The notes beneath the pieces are model-generated. The model was not told the origin of the DNA and did not search any database. It saw nothing but the letters and a program-made list of their open reading frames with translations. A stretch of 64,000 bases of DNA from Dermanyssus gallinae (taxonomy: Eukaryota > Arthropoda > Arachnida > Mesostigmata > Dermanyssidae). The position numbers were made by a program, and so were the translations under genes. The DNA lies in contig QVRM01000968.1 in assembly GCA_003439945.1 (NCBI GenBank), positions 747,501 to 811,500 on the forward strand. Direction: 5' to 3'. Below, in pieces: positions 34,119 through 47,348 of the stretch (position 1 is its first letter; every line of letters starts with the position of its first letter).

Positions 34119-37100
34119 CCAGGCAAAGTGGAAAAGGACGAGTCACCCAATAGCCACGACAAAGGAGCGTTTGGCTGATCGCTGCTGGCCCTGATCACCG
34201 CCAGAGTGGGCGGATCGGAAGAGAGGAGGAGTGTCTGTTTGTGAGCAAGGCTGAGGGGCAAACAGAGAGAACAAATGAGTGTATGTTTGAATGAATGGAT
34301 GAATAAAAGAGCCGAACCAACGAGCAAACGAAAGGAATAAAGGAAACAAGAATTAAAGAAAACGAAAGGTGAAGGCCAAGTGTCGAGCATAGTGGCAAAG
34401 GAATGGCAAAGTTCATCATCATTGTTGTCGTCGTTATCATTATCATCATCATCACGACCACCTCCTTTTTCTATTTTTCCTTTTTCACCATTCATTCCAC
34501 CATACATTGAATACTTCCTCAGCTGTGAGCAGCGATTTTGTTTTGGTGGGGTTGTTGTTGCTGCCGTCGTCGTCACTACAACATAGCAGGGGCGAGTCTT
34601 CTTCGTCAGCGTCTCGCCTTCGTTTGCGCTGCGACCGTCAAGGATGCAGAGACAAACACTCACCTCAGCTCGCCTCACCTCAGCGACCGAACAATCGACC
34701 GACCGGTAGACTGACCAACGGCCAGCCAAGACAGAAACAGACTGAGAATGCGCGAGAAACAAAGAAAGACGCTGCAGCCATCGAGCGGATCACTCTATTG
34801 CCGCGCGCCCTTGCTCTACCTCATGCTGCATTTGCTTGCCTACTCCTCCACAACCCATACCACCCCCCCCCCTCCCCCACACCCGCGCCCAGTACGACTA
34901 CAATTACTACTTCGAATACTACAACAACTACAGCTGCTGCTGCTGCTACTACTACTACAACAACAACGACGACTTCTACTATGACTACCGGTGTTCAGCC
35001 AATACTGGCCAGTGCTAATTTCCCGTCGTCCCATCAGACAGCCTGCCTTAGGACGTCCAATATGAACGAACGCCCTATGCTGGGCGTCTGCTTTAGCCGG
35101 CCGCGATGTTTACTGTCGATACTGCTACCGCTACCGGCCATTGCAACAACAACAGCAGCATCAACAAGAGCAACAACAAAACAACAACAACAACAACAGC
35201 ATGAAGGAACAGACAGGCAAGCAGCAGTAGCTTCATTATTATTGCTGGTCGCCTGTGTTGATCGTCGTCGCTACTAATAGTCTCGTTCGCACGCTTTCTT
35301 GAGGCAGATAGATCGAGCTCAGAGCAAGAAGGCAACAAAGAACGAACGTTTTGGATCGATTGATTCACTGTAACCTTCTTTGTCTTGGAGCAGCAGCAGC
35401 AGTTAGTGCTGTGTGTTTTCCTCGACGTGTCTGGATGGGCGTCTGTGCCGATGTGTGCATACGCAAGCAAACGATAAGCAAAGGGTGTCACCAAACAACG
35501 GGTGACGGCGTTCAATGGTGCTAGCCAGTCGGAGCAGACTCTGCTCTCCACCCCATCCCCAGTTCATACCTTTTCCCTTTAACGTTCGTCTCAGCAGGGG
35601 CACTAGTGTATATGTATATATATATATATACATTTGTGAGATTATATGCCTCGCTCGCCCTACCATTTACGTACACTCAGGAAGCCGCTAAAGAGATACG
35701 CCATGTCGTGTCGTCCCCTCGGCGGTATGCTCATTATTTACATCCAAGCATAATTCTAAGCATTTGCCTATGAAGATGGCACTAAGGATTGTAAACTTCG
35801 ACGCGCCTTACACTCATTTTGAAGCGATATGTGCTAACATTTGGAAAATTGCGTTTAAGTTGTTGCCGTTACATGCAGTTCGTACGATTCAAGGAAAGCC
35901 TTCCGTTTCAACTAGCTCTGATCGGCTGCTGCCTATACGTATTATTACTAATAAAATTTTTTTTCAATATAACCGCGTTGCAGTATATACAACAACACTC
36001 ACTCACAGGTTATTAAAAACCGTCATTTATAGGACACAGATGCCGTTCAGCAGAGCATTCACCGCAACAAACGTTGCGATATAAGACGGGGTTGTTTTTA
36101 CAATAAATTAGTGAATACATGAACTCATGGCTAAATGAGCCGATAATGGATGTTGACCGCGGAACACATTACCACATGCCGAAACCTAATGTCGCTCGAA
36201 ATGGGAGCGCCAAAATTGCCAGCAGTACGAAACTCGGGTATGGTTTGATCGAGTGCGGATATAAAGTCTCTGTAGTTTACAGTAAACTCTGCGTATTTGT
36301 CCGCAGCCATTCACTAGAGCAATTATTTTTACTAAGCGCTACAGCAAATGTATTTACCAAGAATTATTGTCAATGACTAGCAGTAGCGGAACGTTTATGA
36401 GACGTCGACACGACATATGTACAAAGCAGATTATCAGGTAGATACTATTTGAAAACTAAGAAAAACATTGTTAACAAGATGAGGTTGAGCACCAGTTTTT
36501 TTCTAAGGAGGCAGGTGCTGGTTCAGGGAACAGGCTTTGCTCTGGGTACCGAGAAGGCCATTCGAAGTAGTAGCATAGCACCAGTCTACGTCCCATCGTC
36601 GTAACCGAAATTATTAATATGAAAATAGCAAATTAATGCTAACTAGGTATGAACTATATGCAGATACTTTGCATCTCATTTGGCATCTTTGCTTTTCATG
36701 TACTCTAATTCAGCATACCATTTAGTATGTAATGCAGTACCATGTACGTGTCCCCAACTAGATAAAGAGCTCCTTAAGCTGAGTTTCATTTAGCCTAATT
36801 GAGCACTCAAGACATGCACAACTTTAAAAAGGAGACGATTTTACTTCATCATTTGCCGAAGGTAATTTAAGGCGTGTGCGCATGGTACGTTCACGCTTCT
36901 CTCTCATATGACCGAAATTCTCTTCATCCACATGGCACGTTGGCGTTTCCACCCTTATAGAGCAGATTGCGGTGTTATCCGACCGACCCCGTCGCCAATT
37001 GTACCTGATGCCAGCATAAAAGTGTCCTTCAGTAGCTTCTTTCCGATAGGAACGAGCCAATATGATTGTATGTACGCCAGTCGACACCTTTTGTATAGCT

Positions 37101-37888
37101 AGTGTAGGTGTTGTTATCCTTTTGCTTGAGTTCGTTGCCTCTCGTTCTCATCACAAGAGGCCATAAACTCTTGTTCATCGAGCGTGCGCCCCTGTATCCG
37201 TCCCTAGTGTCCATCTTAGTGTGTTTTTCTGTTCGGCGTTGTATCTATTGGAGGCTATATATTGTCGTTAAGGCTCGCCGCCGCTCTATTGTTTGATGTC
37301 CAGTGGGAGATAATCCCCAAACAAGCAGCAACTGCAGAGGAACAGCATGCCGTCGCGCTCTTATGGGAAGGACATCATCATCTCATCGAACGATCTAGCT
37401 AGACTCGGCTAGGAGCGCCGGGAACTGGCCAGCTTCTTGAGGCGGGGATTCAGGGGGAGCGGACTTCACTGCACAGAAGAGAGCACGCAGTAGCAGCAGC
37501 AGTCGCACCAACGGTAACACTCTCAATTGAGTAGCCATTGGCTAGGAGCCGTTCGCGTTTGCGCGTCGTAGCAATCTTTGTTGTCCTCCTGCTTCGCGTC
37601 GTCATCGACATCCGCCCTTCTTCAAGCAAGCCTGTTTATCGCCGTCCCATCCTTCTTCAGGCAAGCCGGTTGACGGCCGAGGATGATTTCGAGCCTCGGT
37701 GTATCTCTTCGAGATATTGTTTCCCGCATGAGCGACGACGACGACGACAGCCTACGGCGAGTGTTGCAGTTTTCCGCGACTCCTCCCTATGACAACGACC
37801 ACGACCGCTGCCACTGGCGCTGGCCTCTCGGCTGGGCTGGGACGCGACAAACCCCTCGCTATCACCAGCAGCATTGGCCGCCGAAGAC

Positions 37889-37941
37889 GATAGATATGGG
37901 GGGAAGAAGATAGATATGGGGGGAAGAAGATAGATATGGGG
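37889..37941. repeat. 20-bp G-rich tandem repeat
   Basis: About 2.6 copies of GATAGATATGGGGGGAAGAA, with G-runs once per unit. Confidence 0.88.
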
Positions 37942-39564
37942 ATGTGTGGGGTGTGTGCCGCTCTTTGATGCGTGTTGCCGTGCTGTGCTCTGTTCGAAGG
38001 GCGTAGCGTAGTTGTTGGCCTAAAGTCGCAGCCACACAGCAGCCAGCGGCGCAGAGAGACCGCGGACATCGCGCGCGGACCCACCTGCAGGACAACGGGC
38101 GTTCGTAGCCTCTACCGAAGCTCCAAACTCAAGAAGCGAGTTAAAGTCCACTTGGAAATCGAGATCTGAGCGGCGCAATAACATCACCGTTGCCCAGTCG
38201 AAAGGAAACGCAGCGGTGGAACACAGCAACAACAATAGCAGCGACAGCAGGAACGAGTAACAACACAACGTCAAGCAAGGCAATGGCCACTATACCAGCC
38301 CCGCGCACCACCAACTAGCGGATAGCTTGAAGTAACGGCAAAAAATCGATTATTGCAAGTCTCAAACGTACACACGAGACGAACGCACGCCTTTCGAGTG
38401 CGAATCATCAATGGCACCGGGATAAATCGTGTGTACTCTGAAACAAGATTGCGTGCTTCTGATCTTCACATTTAGTGAACAACAGATGTAAGAGAAAAGC
38501 AGGCAAGAGATTTTTCGACGTGACACACGATACGTTACCCAAACGCCACCTAAGCCTACTAGTTCCGCCTAAACGTGTACCCTTTATATAATTAGCAAAC
38601 TGCTGCAAACTGCAGATCAGATTGTACTTACCATTTTCTCAATTGGGCAGGCACTATTCTTGACATGTAAACAATGGAATGATTCGCGTCGATTGTTCCA
38701 AAACCATTTAACGTCATAAACGAAGCTACAGTTAGCTTGATTAAAAGGTAGCAAACGCATCAAAGTTCGTATCGAATACGGTCGAATAACGGACGCATAT
38801 GCGTACGTGAGTCGCTCAATAACCAGAATAATAATCAGAATTTCTACAAGATAGCTCTCCGACGATATTTATTATAGTATAGAAACAGAAATCACTACTC
38901 CTTTTACCATCACATACTGAGTTCCATATATCCGATCTTCTTGGATTAATAGATTCGAACGTTGTCGGACATCAACTAGAAGCGAAACTTGGTCCAATGT
39001 TCAGTTGAGGTGGTGACATATCGTATCCGTCGCATCGTCATTTGCCGCAATGACGGTGCGTGAAACAGCTGGCATTGTATGTCTTTTAATAGATAGGGGT
39101 ATGTAACTCAAAAGCATAGAAAAAAGAATACTCGCAGAAGTGGTTGTCAATGCGTAAGCGTATTTGTCAATACCGTTGGCATCGATTTCGAAGTGCGGAC
39201 AAGATTTGAAGTACCGCTTCACAGCCAAGTAGAAACGGCAATGTCTGCTAAACGTGCGCCGAAAAAAAGCGAATACTGTTCTGCCTGCCAGAAAGTATTG
39301 GCCGCGTTTCTAGGACTCATCTTCATTGAGTACTTACGCAAAAATTAAGTAGTCACAGGGTCATATAGTTGCACACTTCCTACTTTTCCGAACAAGGAGA
39401 TCTGACCTAATAATTTTTTAGCACACACAAAAAGCAGTCGATTTAAAATGCAAGGTACTACTTCCAATAGTAAGGACCTTTAACTCGTTATCAAACGCAC
39501 TTCTTAGATATATTTGACGAATAGAATATACAACATACCAAAATAGAAGCCACTAGTTTGTATA

Positions 39565-40885
39565 CATATGGTGTTCAAAACGTATCGCGACTTTTGTGTT
39601 TTTTCAAAAATTATTCATTTATTCATGAATATCTATTTTGTCCCCTTCAAAGTAATCCCCATGAGATATTATACACTTGTGCCAACGGTTTTTCCAATCT
39701 TCGAAGCACTTCAAAAAACCATTTTTTTTAATCTTGTTCAGCTCCTCCTTCGATGCCGTCTTTATCTCGTCAAGCGTAGCGTAACGTCGTCCTTTCATGG
39801 GCCTCTTCAGTTTAGGGAACAAGAAAAAGTCACAGGGGGCCAGATCTGGGGAATACGGTGGCTGCGGCATCATTAGTGTGTTGTTTTTGGCCAAAAACTC
39901 GCGCACAAGCAACGATGTGTGAGCAGGGGCGTTATCGTGGTGCAAAAGCCAATTTTTGTTCTTCCACAAATCCGGGCGTTTCTGGCGGATTGCTTCGCGC
40001 AAATTGCGCATAACTTGCAGGTAATATTCCTTATTGACCGTTCTACCCTGTGGCAAGAACTCATGATGCACCACGCCCCTGCAATCGAAGAAAACTGTCA
40101 GCAAAACTTTCACATTCGACCGAACTTAGCGCGCTTTTTTCGGTCTTGGTTCGTGCGGCAGCTTCCATTGAGATGATTGAGCTTTGGTTTCCACGTCATA
40201 ACCATAAACCCACGATTCGTCACCAGTTATGACCCTCTGGAGCAAATTTGGGTCGTCGCGGACAGAGTCCAACATCTCATTAGCAATGTTCATGCGATGC
40301 TGTTTTTGGTCGCAATTGAGCAATTTTGGTACGAATTTCGCGGCGACCCGTCTCATGCCCAAATCGTTGATAAAAATCGAATGGCACGAGCCAATCGATA
40401 TGTTTAGGTCCTCAGCAACTTCTCTAACGGTGATTCGACGATTGGCCAATACCATTTTCTCCACTTCATTAATTTTTTCGTCTGTTGTTGAAGTGATCGG
40501 GCGTCCGGCACGCTCTTCGTCGTTCACATCTTCTCGGCCTTCTGAGAACATTTTGTACCACCGATAAACGTTGCTTCGGTCCAAGGTAGCTTCTCCGTAT
40601 GCCACATTCAACATTCGGAATGCATCCGCGCACTTAATTTCGTTTTTCACACAAAATTTGATACAGGTTTTTTGATCCATTTTTTTGAATAGGTAAAAAT
40701 CGAAGACGATCCAAAACACGTGCAAGCAAAGCAGCTGTCAACAATTAAGTGAACATTCAAAATGGCCGAGCTTGTCGGCATAAGTGAGAGACATGAGTAC
40801 CAACATAACGCCACAAAAAATCGAAATTCGAATATACGTAACCCGCGAAAATTCAAAAGTCGCGATAACGATTGAACACACCTCG
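39565..40885 (-). mobile_element. Complete mariner transposon
   Basis: A 1321-bp element with imperfect terminal inverted repeats (39565-39603 and 40847-40885). These align without gaps over the outer 29 positions and share the core ATCGCGACTTTT. Each end is flanked by TA (39563-39564 and 40886-40887), the mariner target. One transposase gene fills the interior on the minus strand. Length, ends, target and the D,D34D core fit the mariner family. The gene has one internal stop, so this copy is probably dependent on other copies, although the ends look mobilisable. Confidence 0.93.
39619..40680 (-). pseudogene. Mariner transposase interrupted by one stop codon
   Basis: 354 codons including the stop, a normal mariner length. 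The ATG at 40678-40680 starts MDQKTCIKFCV, and helix-turn-helix regions occupy about residues 1-110. The catalytic triad is intact: D154 in GDESW, D249 in HHDNAPAH and D284 in PDLAPCD, with exactly 34 residues between the last two. Codon 185 (40126-40128) is TAA where the frame otherwise runs on without a shift, so a single base change explains the break. In a working copy the enzyme cuts and pastes the element at TA sites. The upstream in-frame extension to 40725 is unlikely to be used. Confidence 0.92.
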
Positions 40886-42600
40886 TATATTATTACGCGT
40901 AACCTAAAACCTAGAAGGGCCTTTCTACTTAAAAAGCTACTTATGCACTATCATGAATGTCACCCGACGGCTCCGAAAACTGTATTGGGTATATCAGTAT
41001 TCTCTTTATCATGTTTTCGGCATGCAGTCTAAAGGTAGTTTCGGGAATGCATGATGCACATTCGTCGCTGATAGCTGTCAGCAACTAGTGTGAGACTCAT
41101 AAACTCACTAAACCCGTATTCCTCCCCACTCCCGAGGCTCGGAATTGCATAGCATTTTTTGACACGGCATACAGTCTAGCGAGGTTATTGAAATTTATAT
41201 TCTCTCCTAGCCTTTTAAAAAGGCCGATGAAAATAATGCAATATGTATTTCTAGTGCTCAACCTGCGAAAGCAATTCGGGACCGGTGAATGGCTCAGGTG
41301 CAAGGCGACTACGTATACTATCTTCGCTTTGACTATTCCCAAGCACTTGATTAAGTTAATTATTGTCTTATAAAAAATATGACGCACTGTGTTCTTGGCA
41401 GTATAGCACTGCATTGTTAAAGAACATCTGCAGCCGATGCAATGCAAGTTTATTGTCGACAGTAATGACCATATACACACACAGAAGCCGATTACCGTAC
41501 GTATTTACTGCGAGAAAAGGAGGGTATTATTACATTACGGATTTTAATAAACTGATGAGGTTGCTCTTCGGCTCTAGATATAGGTGCAACAGCGACGAAT
41601 GTTGCAACAAAAAGTTGTCAAGTTTGTTGGCAGAATAAGCCATCTATTTTACGCTGAAGCTATAGTCCTCGTTTTGCCTTTGCACCCGCTACTAGCAGGC
41701 TCCGAATATCTGCTGCTTGGAGAGCGTAATCTTCAATCTGTTTGTTAAGTTCCAGGCACATATCAAACACTGAGAATATTCAACTGTTGTCAACTCTATG
41801 TTTTTTAGCCAGGCAAATTCACTTCGCCGGGCGCCATTGACTGTCGCTGATTTTTCATATTTAAAGCAAAGCTTACATTTGAAACTGTAGACACTATTGC
41901 CTTAGGAAACTACATATGACATTTTAGAGAGAGTGCTATATAGACATTAATACAATGAGTAATACTAAAACAAAACATGGACTGGGAAGGTTATATATAT
42001 ATATATATATATATATATAGGAAACATGAAAGTTGTCTTGGTATAGCAAGCAATCAGGACATCTAAAACGATGTCGCCAGGCCACAGAGACAATATACTA
42101 ACAAAACTAAATGACTCGCTTAGACCGTTGTCAGCAATGTTGGAACTGTAAGGACATAATATGGACAGTATCATATTTAAGGCTGATCGAAATTAATTGA
42201 ACCAGTTTTATAGATCGTAACCTCTTTTGGTGGCTAACACTCGCTGACCATTTTCAGGCGAGCTCTTTCCACAATACAGAGTAGGCAAAAGCAATAGCTC
42301 TGGCACTACTGATACGTTTGGTACCGCTTGTCATCTATTTGTGGAGAACTCTTGTTCTAAGTATTCAATGCCGAGCTCTAAGGCTTGATAAAACAGGTAG
42401 AAGTCTGCCATGTAAGTCAACGTGTTATGTTACGCCCAATGCACAACAAAATCTGGGGAAATAAGCTTATTTTAGCAATCTAAGAATGTGTATGAATAAA
42501 GCACGAGAAAGGTAAATTTCCTATGCATGCCGCGGTCGTGTTTCTGACAATAATTGTATTCTGAGTTGTTCCCACAGTATTGGGGTTCTGATCACTGCTG

Positions 42601-42653
42601 CGATCGGCATAATTGTAACAGCCAGACCTAGGTTGTTACAATTATGCCGATCG
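42601..42653. repeat. Perfect hairpin with 19-bp arms
   Basis: Arms 42601-42619 and 42635-42653 are exact reverse complements, with a 15-base spacer that itself continues pairing with one mismatch (AACAGCC against GGTTGTT). The site is in otherwise AT-rich unique sequence. No gene ends beside it. It could be a foldback remnant or a cruciform-prone site. Confidence 0.9.
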
Positions 42654-44305
42654 ATTATATATACATGTATAAATGCACAGAACAATTCATAGATACATTA
42701 TAATTTTTTATTTATTTAATTCAATTACACATGCATTTTAACTCCGACTCGACTCGGCTGCGGGAGAGAGCCGAGTCCCTTGCCAGTGGGCCATGAACCA
42801 ATGATCGACGCAGCGGATCTCCTCTGTCGCAAAAACGACCATGCCCTTTTACCGCCAGTTGCCATAGTAATTCTGGTTCTCAGCTCCTCTAGAAATCTCC
42901 TTACGATGTGCAACTGATGTCGTTTTTTTCTTGTAAACAGTCTGCAATCAAAATGTCCCATACGTAAAAAAGCGCATAGTGCTAAATTGCTCTTGTTGGG
43001 CAATACAGCGGACAAGACTAATCGATCGTTAAGCACTGTACCGGACTAAATTAAAGAAAATGAATTGCGTGGCGCGAAAAAGTAAATAAAGAAGTTGTTG
43101 TCATTGAGCGTTACCGAAGCACAATACGTTATTACTAACGATGTTGATGCGTTGCCAGTAGCTGTGCCATTCTGTCCTATATCCAAAGTCATAGTGTAGA
43201 CCTAGTACAACACCAAACGAAATTCTTGAGTGTCTGTATAAAAAGCGTGGCATTGACATTTGCGTGTCTTTAATTGTGACGAGTCCAAAGATGTTTGGGG
43301 GATGGAGAGATACCTGAACTTAACTTATAAGCTGAAACAATTTCGAACCCCCAAAAAGGATGCAAACTTCTAACTGCCATGGCGTGCAGATTACAAAATA
43401 GTGTTATAAATAAAACCGTGTGTAGTAACGCCAACTAACAAAGTTTGAATAACGCTCAGTTTGACGGTTTGGATTAAATTCACCTATCCGATTTTTGTTG
43501 ATAACCCTAAATGATTGGGCGCTGTTTAGCAATGGCCCAAAAAACCTTTATGCTATCTTTTTCGCTTTTCGATCGGCCCTTATATCTTGCAACCGATTTC
43601 AAGCTAATAGATATGCCACCACACTATGGGTTAGCCCTGAACTGATCCACGGTGAAAGAATACGACGTTGTCTAAATTACATTGCGCATCCTTTGAATGC
43701 TTTGAAATGAACAACCAATGCCACACTCGTACACGTCGTAACTAAACTCCATTAGTGAATCTTTCCGCCTAACATGTGGGTAACAGTAAATGCTGAGGAG
43801 ATTAGACTGAGGCGTTCAGAAGAAGTTTGGTTAGTGTGCACAATCACTTTATCTGACGCAAAAGCAAAGATTTAGTCATTATGCACAGAAGGTCACGGAT
43901 ACATTGTTTTTATTATATATTCGAAAAATGTGACCATGCATTTGTTACAGACATTCGTAGAAATGAAACTGTATTATTTTATAGCCTATTGAAGATTGTG
44001 CAGACAAATTTTCGCCAAGGCGGTCAAAAATCTATGTCCGTGGGAAGCCTTGTCAAATACGAGCAGCACTATGACGCAAAATTAGGCAGCTAAATGTAGG
44101 CAATCAGCTTTTAACGTAAAATAAAACACCATAAGGTAAAATATATTTTACTACATTATATAATTATTTATAAGTAGCCTCCTGACAAATTGATTGGTTG
44201 ACTAAATTGAACGAGAAGATTGTTGGGCGCTTAGCAAAAAGACTTTGTTAGTTGCCAGTGCAGTTGAATACAATGTTGTCGGCAACGAATTGGCAACGTA
44301 GCCAC

Positions 44306-44307
44306 GA

Positions 44308-44347
<40 letters not shown>

Positions 44348-44370
44348 GCTGCTGCTGCTGCCGCTGCCGC
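44306..44370. repeat. (GTT)n-(GCT)n trinucleotide array
   Basis: About twelve GTT triplets followed by GCT and CGC-type triplets; it gives valine or alanine runs on one strand and asparagine or serine runs on the other. Confidence 0.92.
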
Positions 44371-44938
44371 CGTTGTCATCGGCCCTCAACGAGTCGCGCA
44401 ACAAACCCGAAGGGGATTTGGGCTGCTCGCTACCCGAACAGACGAAGCTCTTTTCCAACGAACTCCAATGAGAACGTAGTCGGCGCTCTCGTGGCGCTTG
44501 AGTGAAGTTTAATTTAAGCAATTTGCTCGATCGGTTGGGCTGGTGAAACGAACGCGAGGAGCCTCTAGACAAGGGCGGGCGGGCTGGTTGGCTGGCGCAC
44601 GCGGCCTCTCTCTTTCCCTCAGTTAATCTCATGCTACGCCTAGCCTGGTCAGTCCTCGACGCCTCAGCCGCCTCCGGAGTGCGGCTGGTAGACTTCAGTT
44701 TCTGTGTTGGTCGACGAATCGTTGTCGTTGGCGTCGTCGTCGTCGTTGTCATGGTCATGGGGGAAGGACGTGGGCGCTCGAGTGACATTGGACCTCTTCT
44801 CGAGGTGTTCTCGCCGCCACCCCCATCGTCGGCCCAATCATCGTCGTCGTCGTCATTAGTTTACTGTCTGTCCTGTATCTAGACTCTGCGGTTGTGGTGA
44901 GTAAAACTACTGCCCGTTTTGGTAATGACGATGTAGAT

Positions 44939-45090
44939 CATCATCATGGCTGTGGTTCTACATCATCATGGCTGTGGTTCTACATCATCATGGCTGTGGT
45001 TCTACATCATCATGGCTGTGGTTCTACATCATCATGGCTGTGGTTCTACATCACTATGGCTGTGGTTCTACATCATCATGGCTGTGGTTA
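44939..45090. repeat. 22-bp minisatellite, about seven copies
   Basis: Tandem copies of CATCATGGCTGTGGTTCTA plus a three-base CAT-type junction, with period 22. One copy carries a CAT-to-CTA-type change near 45055. The period is not a multiple of three, so each frame cycles through the same 22-residue peptide, which explains three overlapping open frames here. There are no unique spacers, so it is not a CRISPR array. Confidence 0.93.
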
Positions 45091-46763
45091 CATGGAACCG
45101 AAGGCCCGCGGAAGCGGCCGCAGATGGCTACTTGCGGTGTTACCATGACGGCTGCTGGCGATGAATGGCGTTGTTTCCGCCGTCGTCGAAGACGTCTCCT
45201 CGTCGCCGACGTACCGGCTAGTGCCTGAGGCAACGACGCCGACGTTGACCTCGTACGTTGCTGTTCAGCAGGTAAGCCGGTTCCGATAGAATGTAGTGTC
45301 TGCTGATGGTGTGTCGTGCTGTCAGCATGCTGCAAGTTTGACATTGTAGTTCGACATTGGCGTACCGAGACAAGACTTCATCTATGTCTCTGCTCCCGTC
45401 GCTGCCATTGGTCGGTAGAGCTGCTTCTGCTGCTGCTGCTGCTGGTTCTGTTGCGCTTGTGGAAGGCTCGCTTGTGAGAGCTCTCCGGCTGCAACGCCCA
45501 TAAGCGTCCTTTCCTCTCGCTGCTGCTGCTACTGCTGTCGCTATTGTTGCTGTTGGTGTCACCATGATTGTTGTCGATGTTGTTAATATCGTTGTCGTTG
45601 CTATGGCCGTTGCCAGAGGCCTACAACGGCGAGTGCGGTCGCAAGTGAGGTAGTCGGTTGCTGCAACGGCTTAAGCAGCAGCAGCCTCAGCAGCAGCCGC
45701 TGCAGGAGCAGTGCAGAAGCCACAGCATGCTGCGGCTACGGGGCAGTGAATGGCAACACTTGAAGGCGAACAAAGACCTCTCGAGACACCCCCTCACCTC
45801 AGTACCCTACGCTCGTTCAACGGCAACAACAACAACAGCAAAAACAACAACAACAACAACTTCTACATTCCTCCAACTTCAACGGCTACTACAACTGTTA
45901 CGCCTACAACGGCCGCTACTACCATGGTTGTTTCTGCTGTGCTGCTGCTTTTGTGTGACTTATGCTATTGGGCCCAGCGATAGCAATTCGCCAGCCGTTT
46001 CCATTTTTATTTCCTTTCCTTCCTACTCCCGTACGTAACGCGAGTCACGTGCGATTATGGTGCCACGACAATCCACTTCCATAGTGGCGCAGCACGGTAG
46101 TAAATGTTTGAAATTTAGCTATTAAAACTTAACTCCGGTGTAAAGCCACCATTCTCTTACGTCCACTACGAGCCCTAGTCTTTCAATTACTAAGTTTCTA
46201 TCACGATTTTGAATTGGTCTGGCACTTACACGACCGGGCCACACATGCAGATGAGCTTGTTTGCAGGTCATGTGGCCCGTCCGTGTATTTCCGAAAGCCG
46301 CATTTTTTTTTGGAAACAAACATATTCAGTACATAATATGCCTTGTCGTACGCAATGGGCTTTGAAGCCTGTGGTACGGATTTTCCAGTAGTTTGTTGAA
46401 TATATAAGAACGTATTACTCGTAGTATTACTACACTAGTGCAACTACCACCAACGGACAAGTCGGAAAAAAGTGAGATACTCAGCAACGACATGATTGCG
46501 ACTACCAGTACGTTTTCAAGCTCGTTTTTAGCGTCTTCAGACATTTTTGCGCGATGGCGGTAGCACCTGCTAACGCTCTCTTAGACATAGACTTTATCTC
46601 CACTACTCTTCATTCTCAAACGCTCCTGATTTTGATCATTGCAATATATTGCGTCTTCTCTCCCGATTCGGCCCGTATGAAGAAGTATGAATCAGATTGC
46701 GTACGGGTGTACACAATTTACCTCATCCTTCTCGAATTACAGTGGCGCAATATATATATATTC

Positions 46764-46801
<38 letters not shown>

Positions 46802-47317
46802 CTCAAATGCTCGCAAGGATTGCGGATCAGCCATTGTTACCAGCATCGGAATATGTGATCTAATATGAGACCCTTGTTGTTGATGCCGGCGACCTGAATG
46901 AGCGGCCACACAGAGTCATGATTGGAGAAATAAACTGCCTCGAAAACTGGAGAGAACAATAGGACAGTCGAGCTGTTGCGGAATCACATGACAGCCAGAA
47001 GCGTATAGTCAAACTCAGGAACTGCACAGGACTGGCGCATATCGACTTATTTCCGATGCAGAAGAGGCAGCAGTCGCAGGAGTACGGCCAGCAAGGAAAA
47101 AATATCATAATTGATTAAATACATCTGTGTTCTTCTCGTCGGTGTATGTAGATGTTTATGCATATATAATATACTCGTATGTGCTTTAATCGACCAGCTA
47201 CCATAGTGTTAGGGCTCTAATAGTGTCTTTTGTGTACGGGTACCAATAGCACCAACTATAACAAGCATACCAATATTTCATCATATTAATGAAGTTCATT
47301 ATTATTGTTGTCGTTGT

Positions 47318-47348
<31 letters not shown>

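Larger units (their letters stand above)
29938..39562. other. Intergenic, alternating AT-rich and triplet-rich DNA, no gene recognised
   Basis: Contains (TA)n at 30399-30460, 33459-33499 and 34064-34115, poly(C) at 30720-30735 and 31042-31057, a 26-bp tandem repeat at 31360-31419, GAT triplets at 33055-33135, CAA/CTA triplets at 34890-34985 and 35145-35200, and a 20-bp tandem repeat at 37889-37941. The long frames at 32948-33541, 34028-34762 and 34507-35277 are translations of these tracts. A weak reverse-transcriptase-like IAGVPQ occurs near 32640, without supporting motifs. Confidence 0.4.
40888..44938. other. AT-rich intergenic, no gene recognised
   Basis: Mostly unique AT-rich sequence with (TA)n at 41991-42019, the hairpin at 42601-42653 and a (GTT)n-(GCT)n tract at 44306-44370. 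The open frames at 41097-41480, 42725-43036 and 44231-44788 match no family I know, and the last is a triplet-repeat translation. Confidence 0.45.

Noticed and set aside
34507..35277. 256-residue plus-strand frame, and the 244-residue frame opposite (34028-34762)
   Set aside because: Composed of ACT/ACA/CAA triplet tracts giving poly-T and poly-Q. The frames overlap on opposite strands and no domain is visible.
44231..44788. 185-residue minus-strand frame with poly-N
   Set aside because: Driven by the (GTT)n-(GCT)n array. Serine/arginine-rich filler with no recognisable family.
44939..45090. CRISPR-like array
   Set aside because: The repeats are directly adjacent with no unique spacers, in a eukaryotic context. 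It is a minisatellite.
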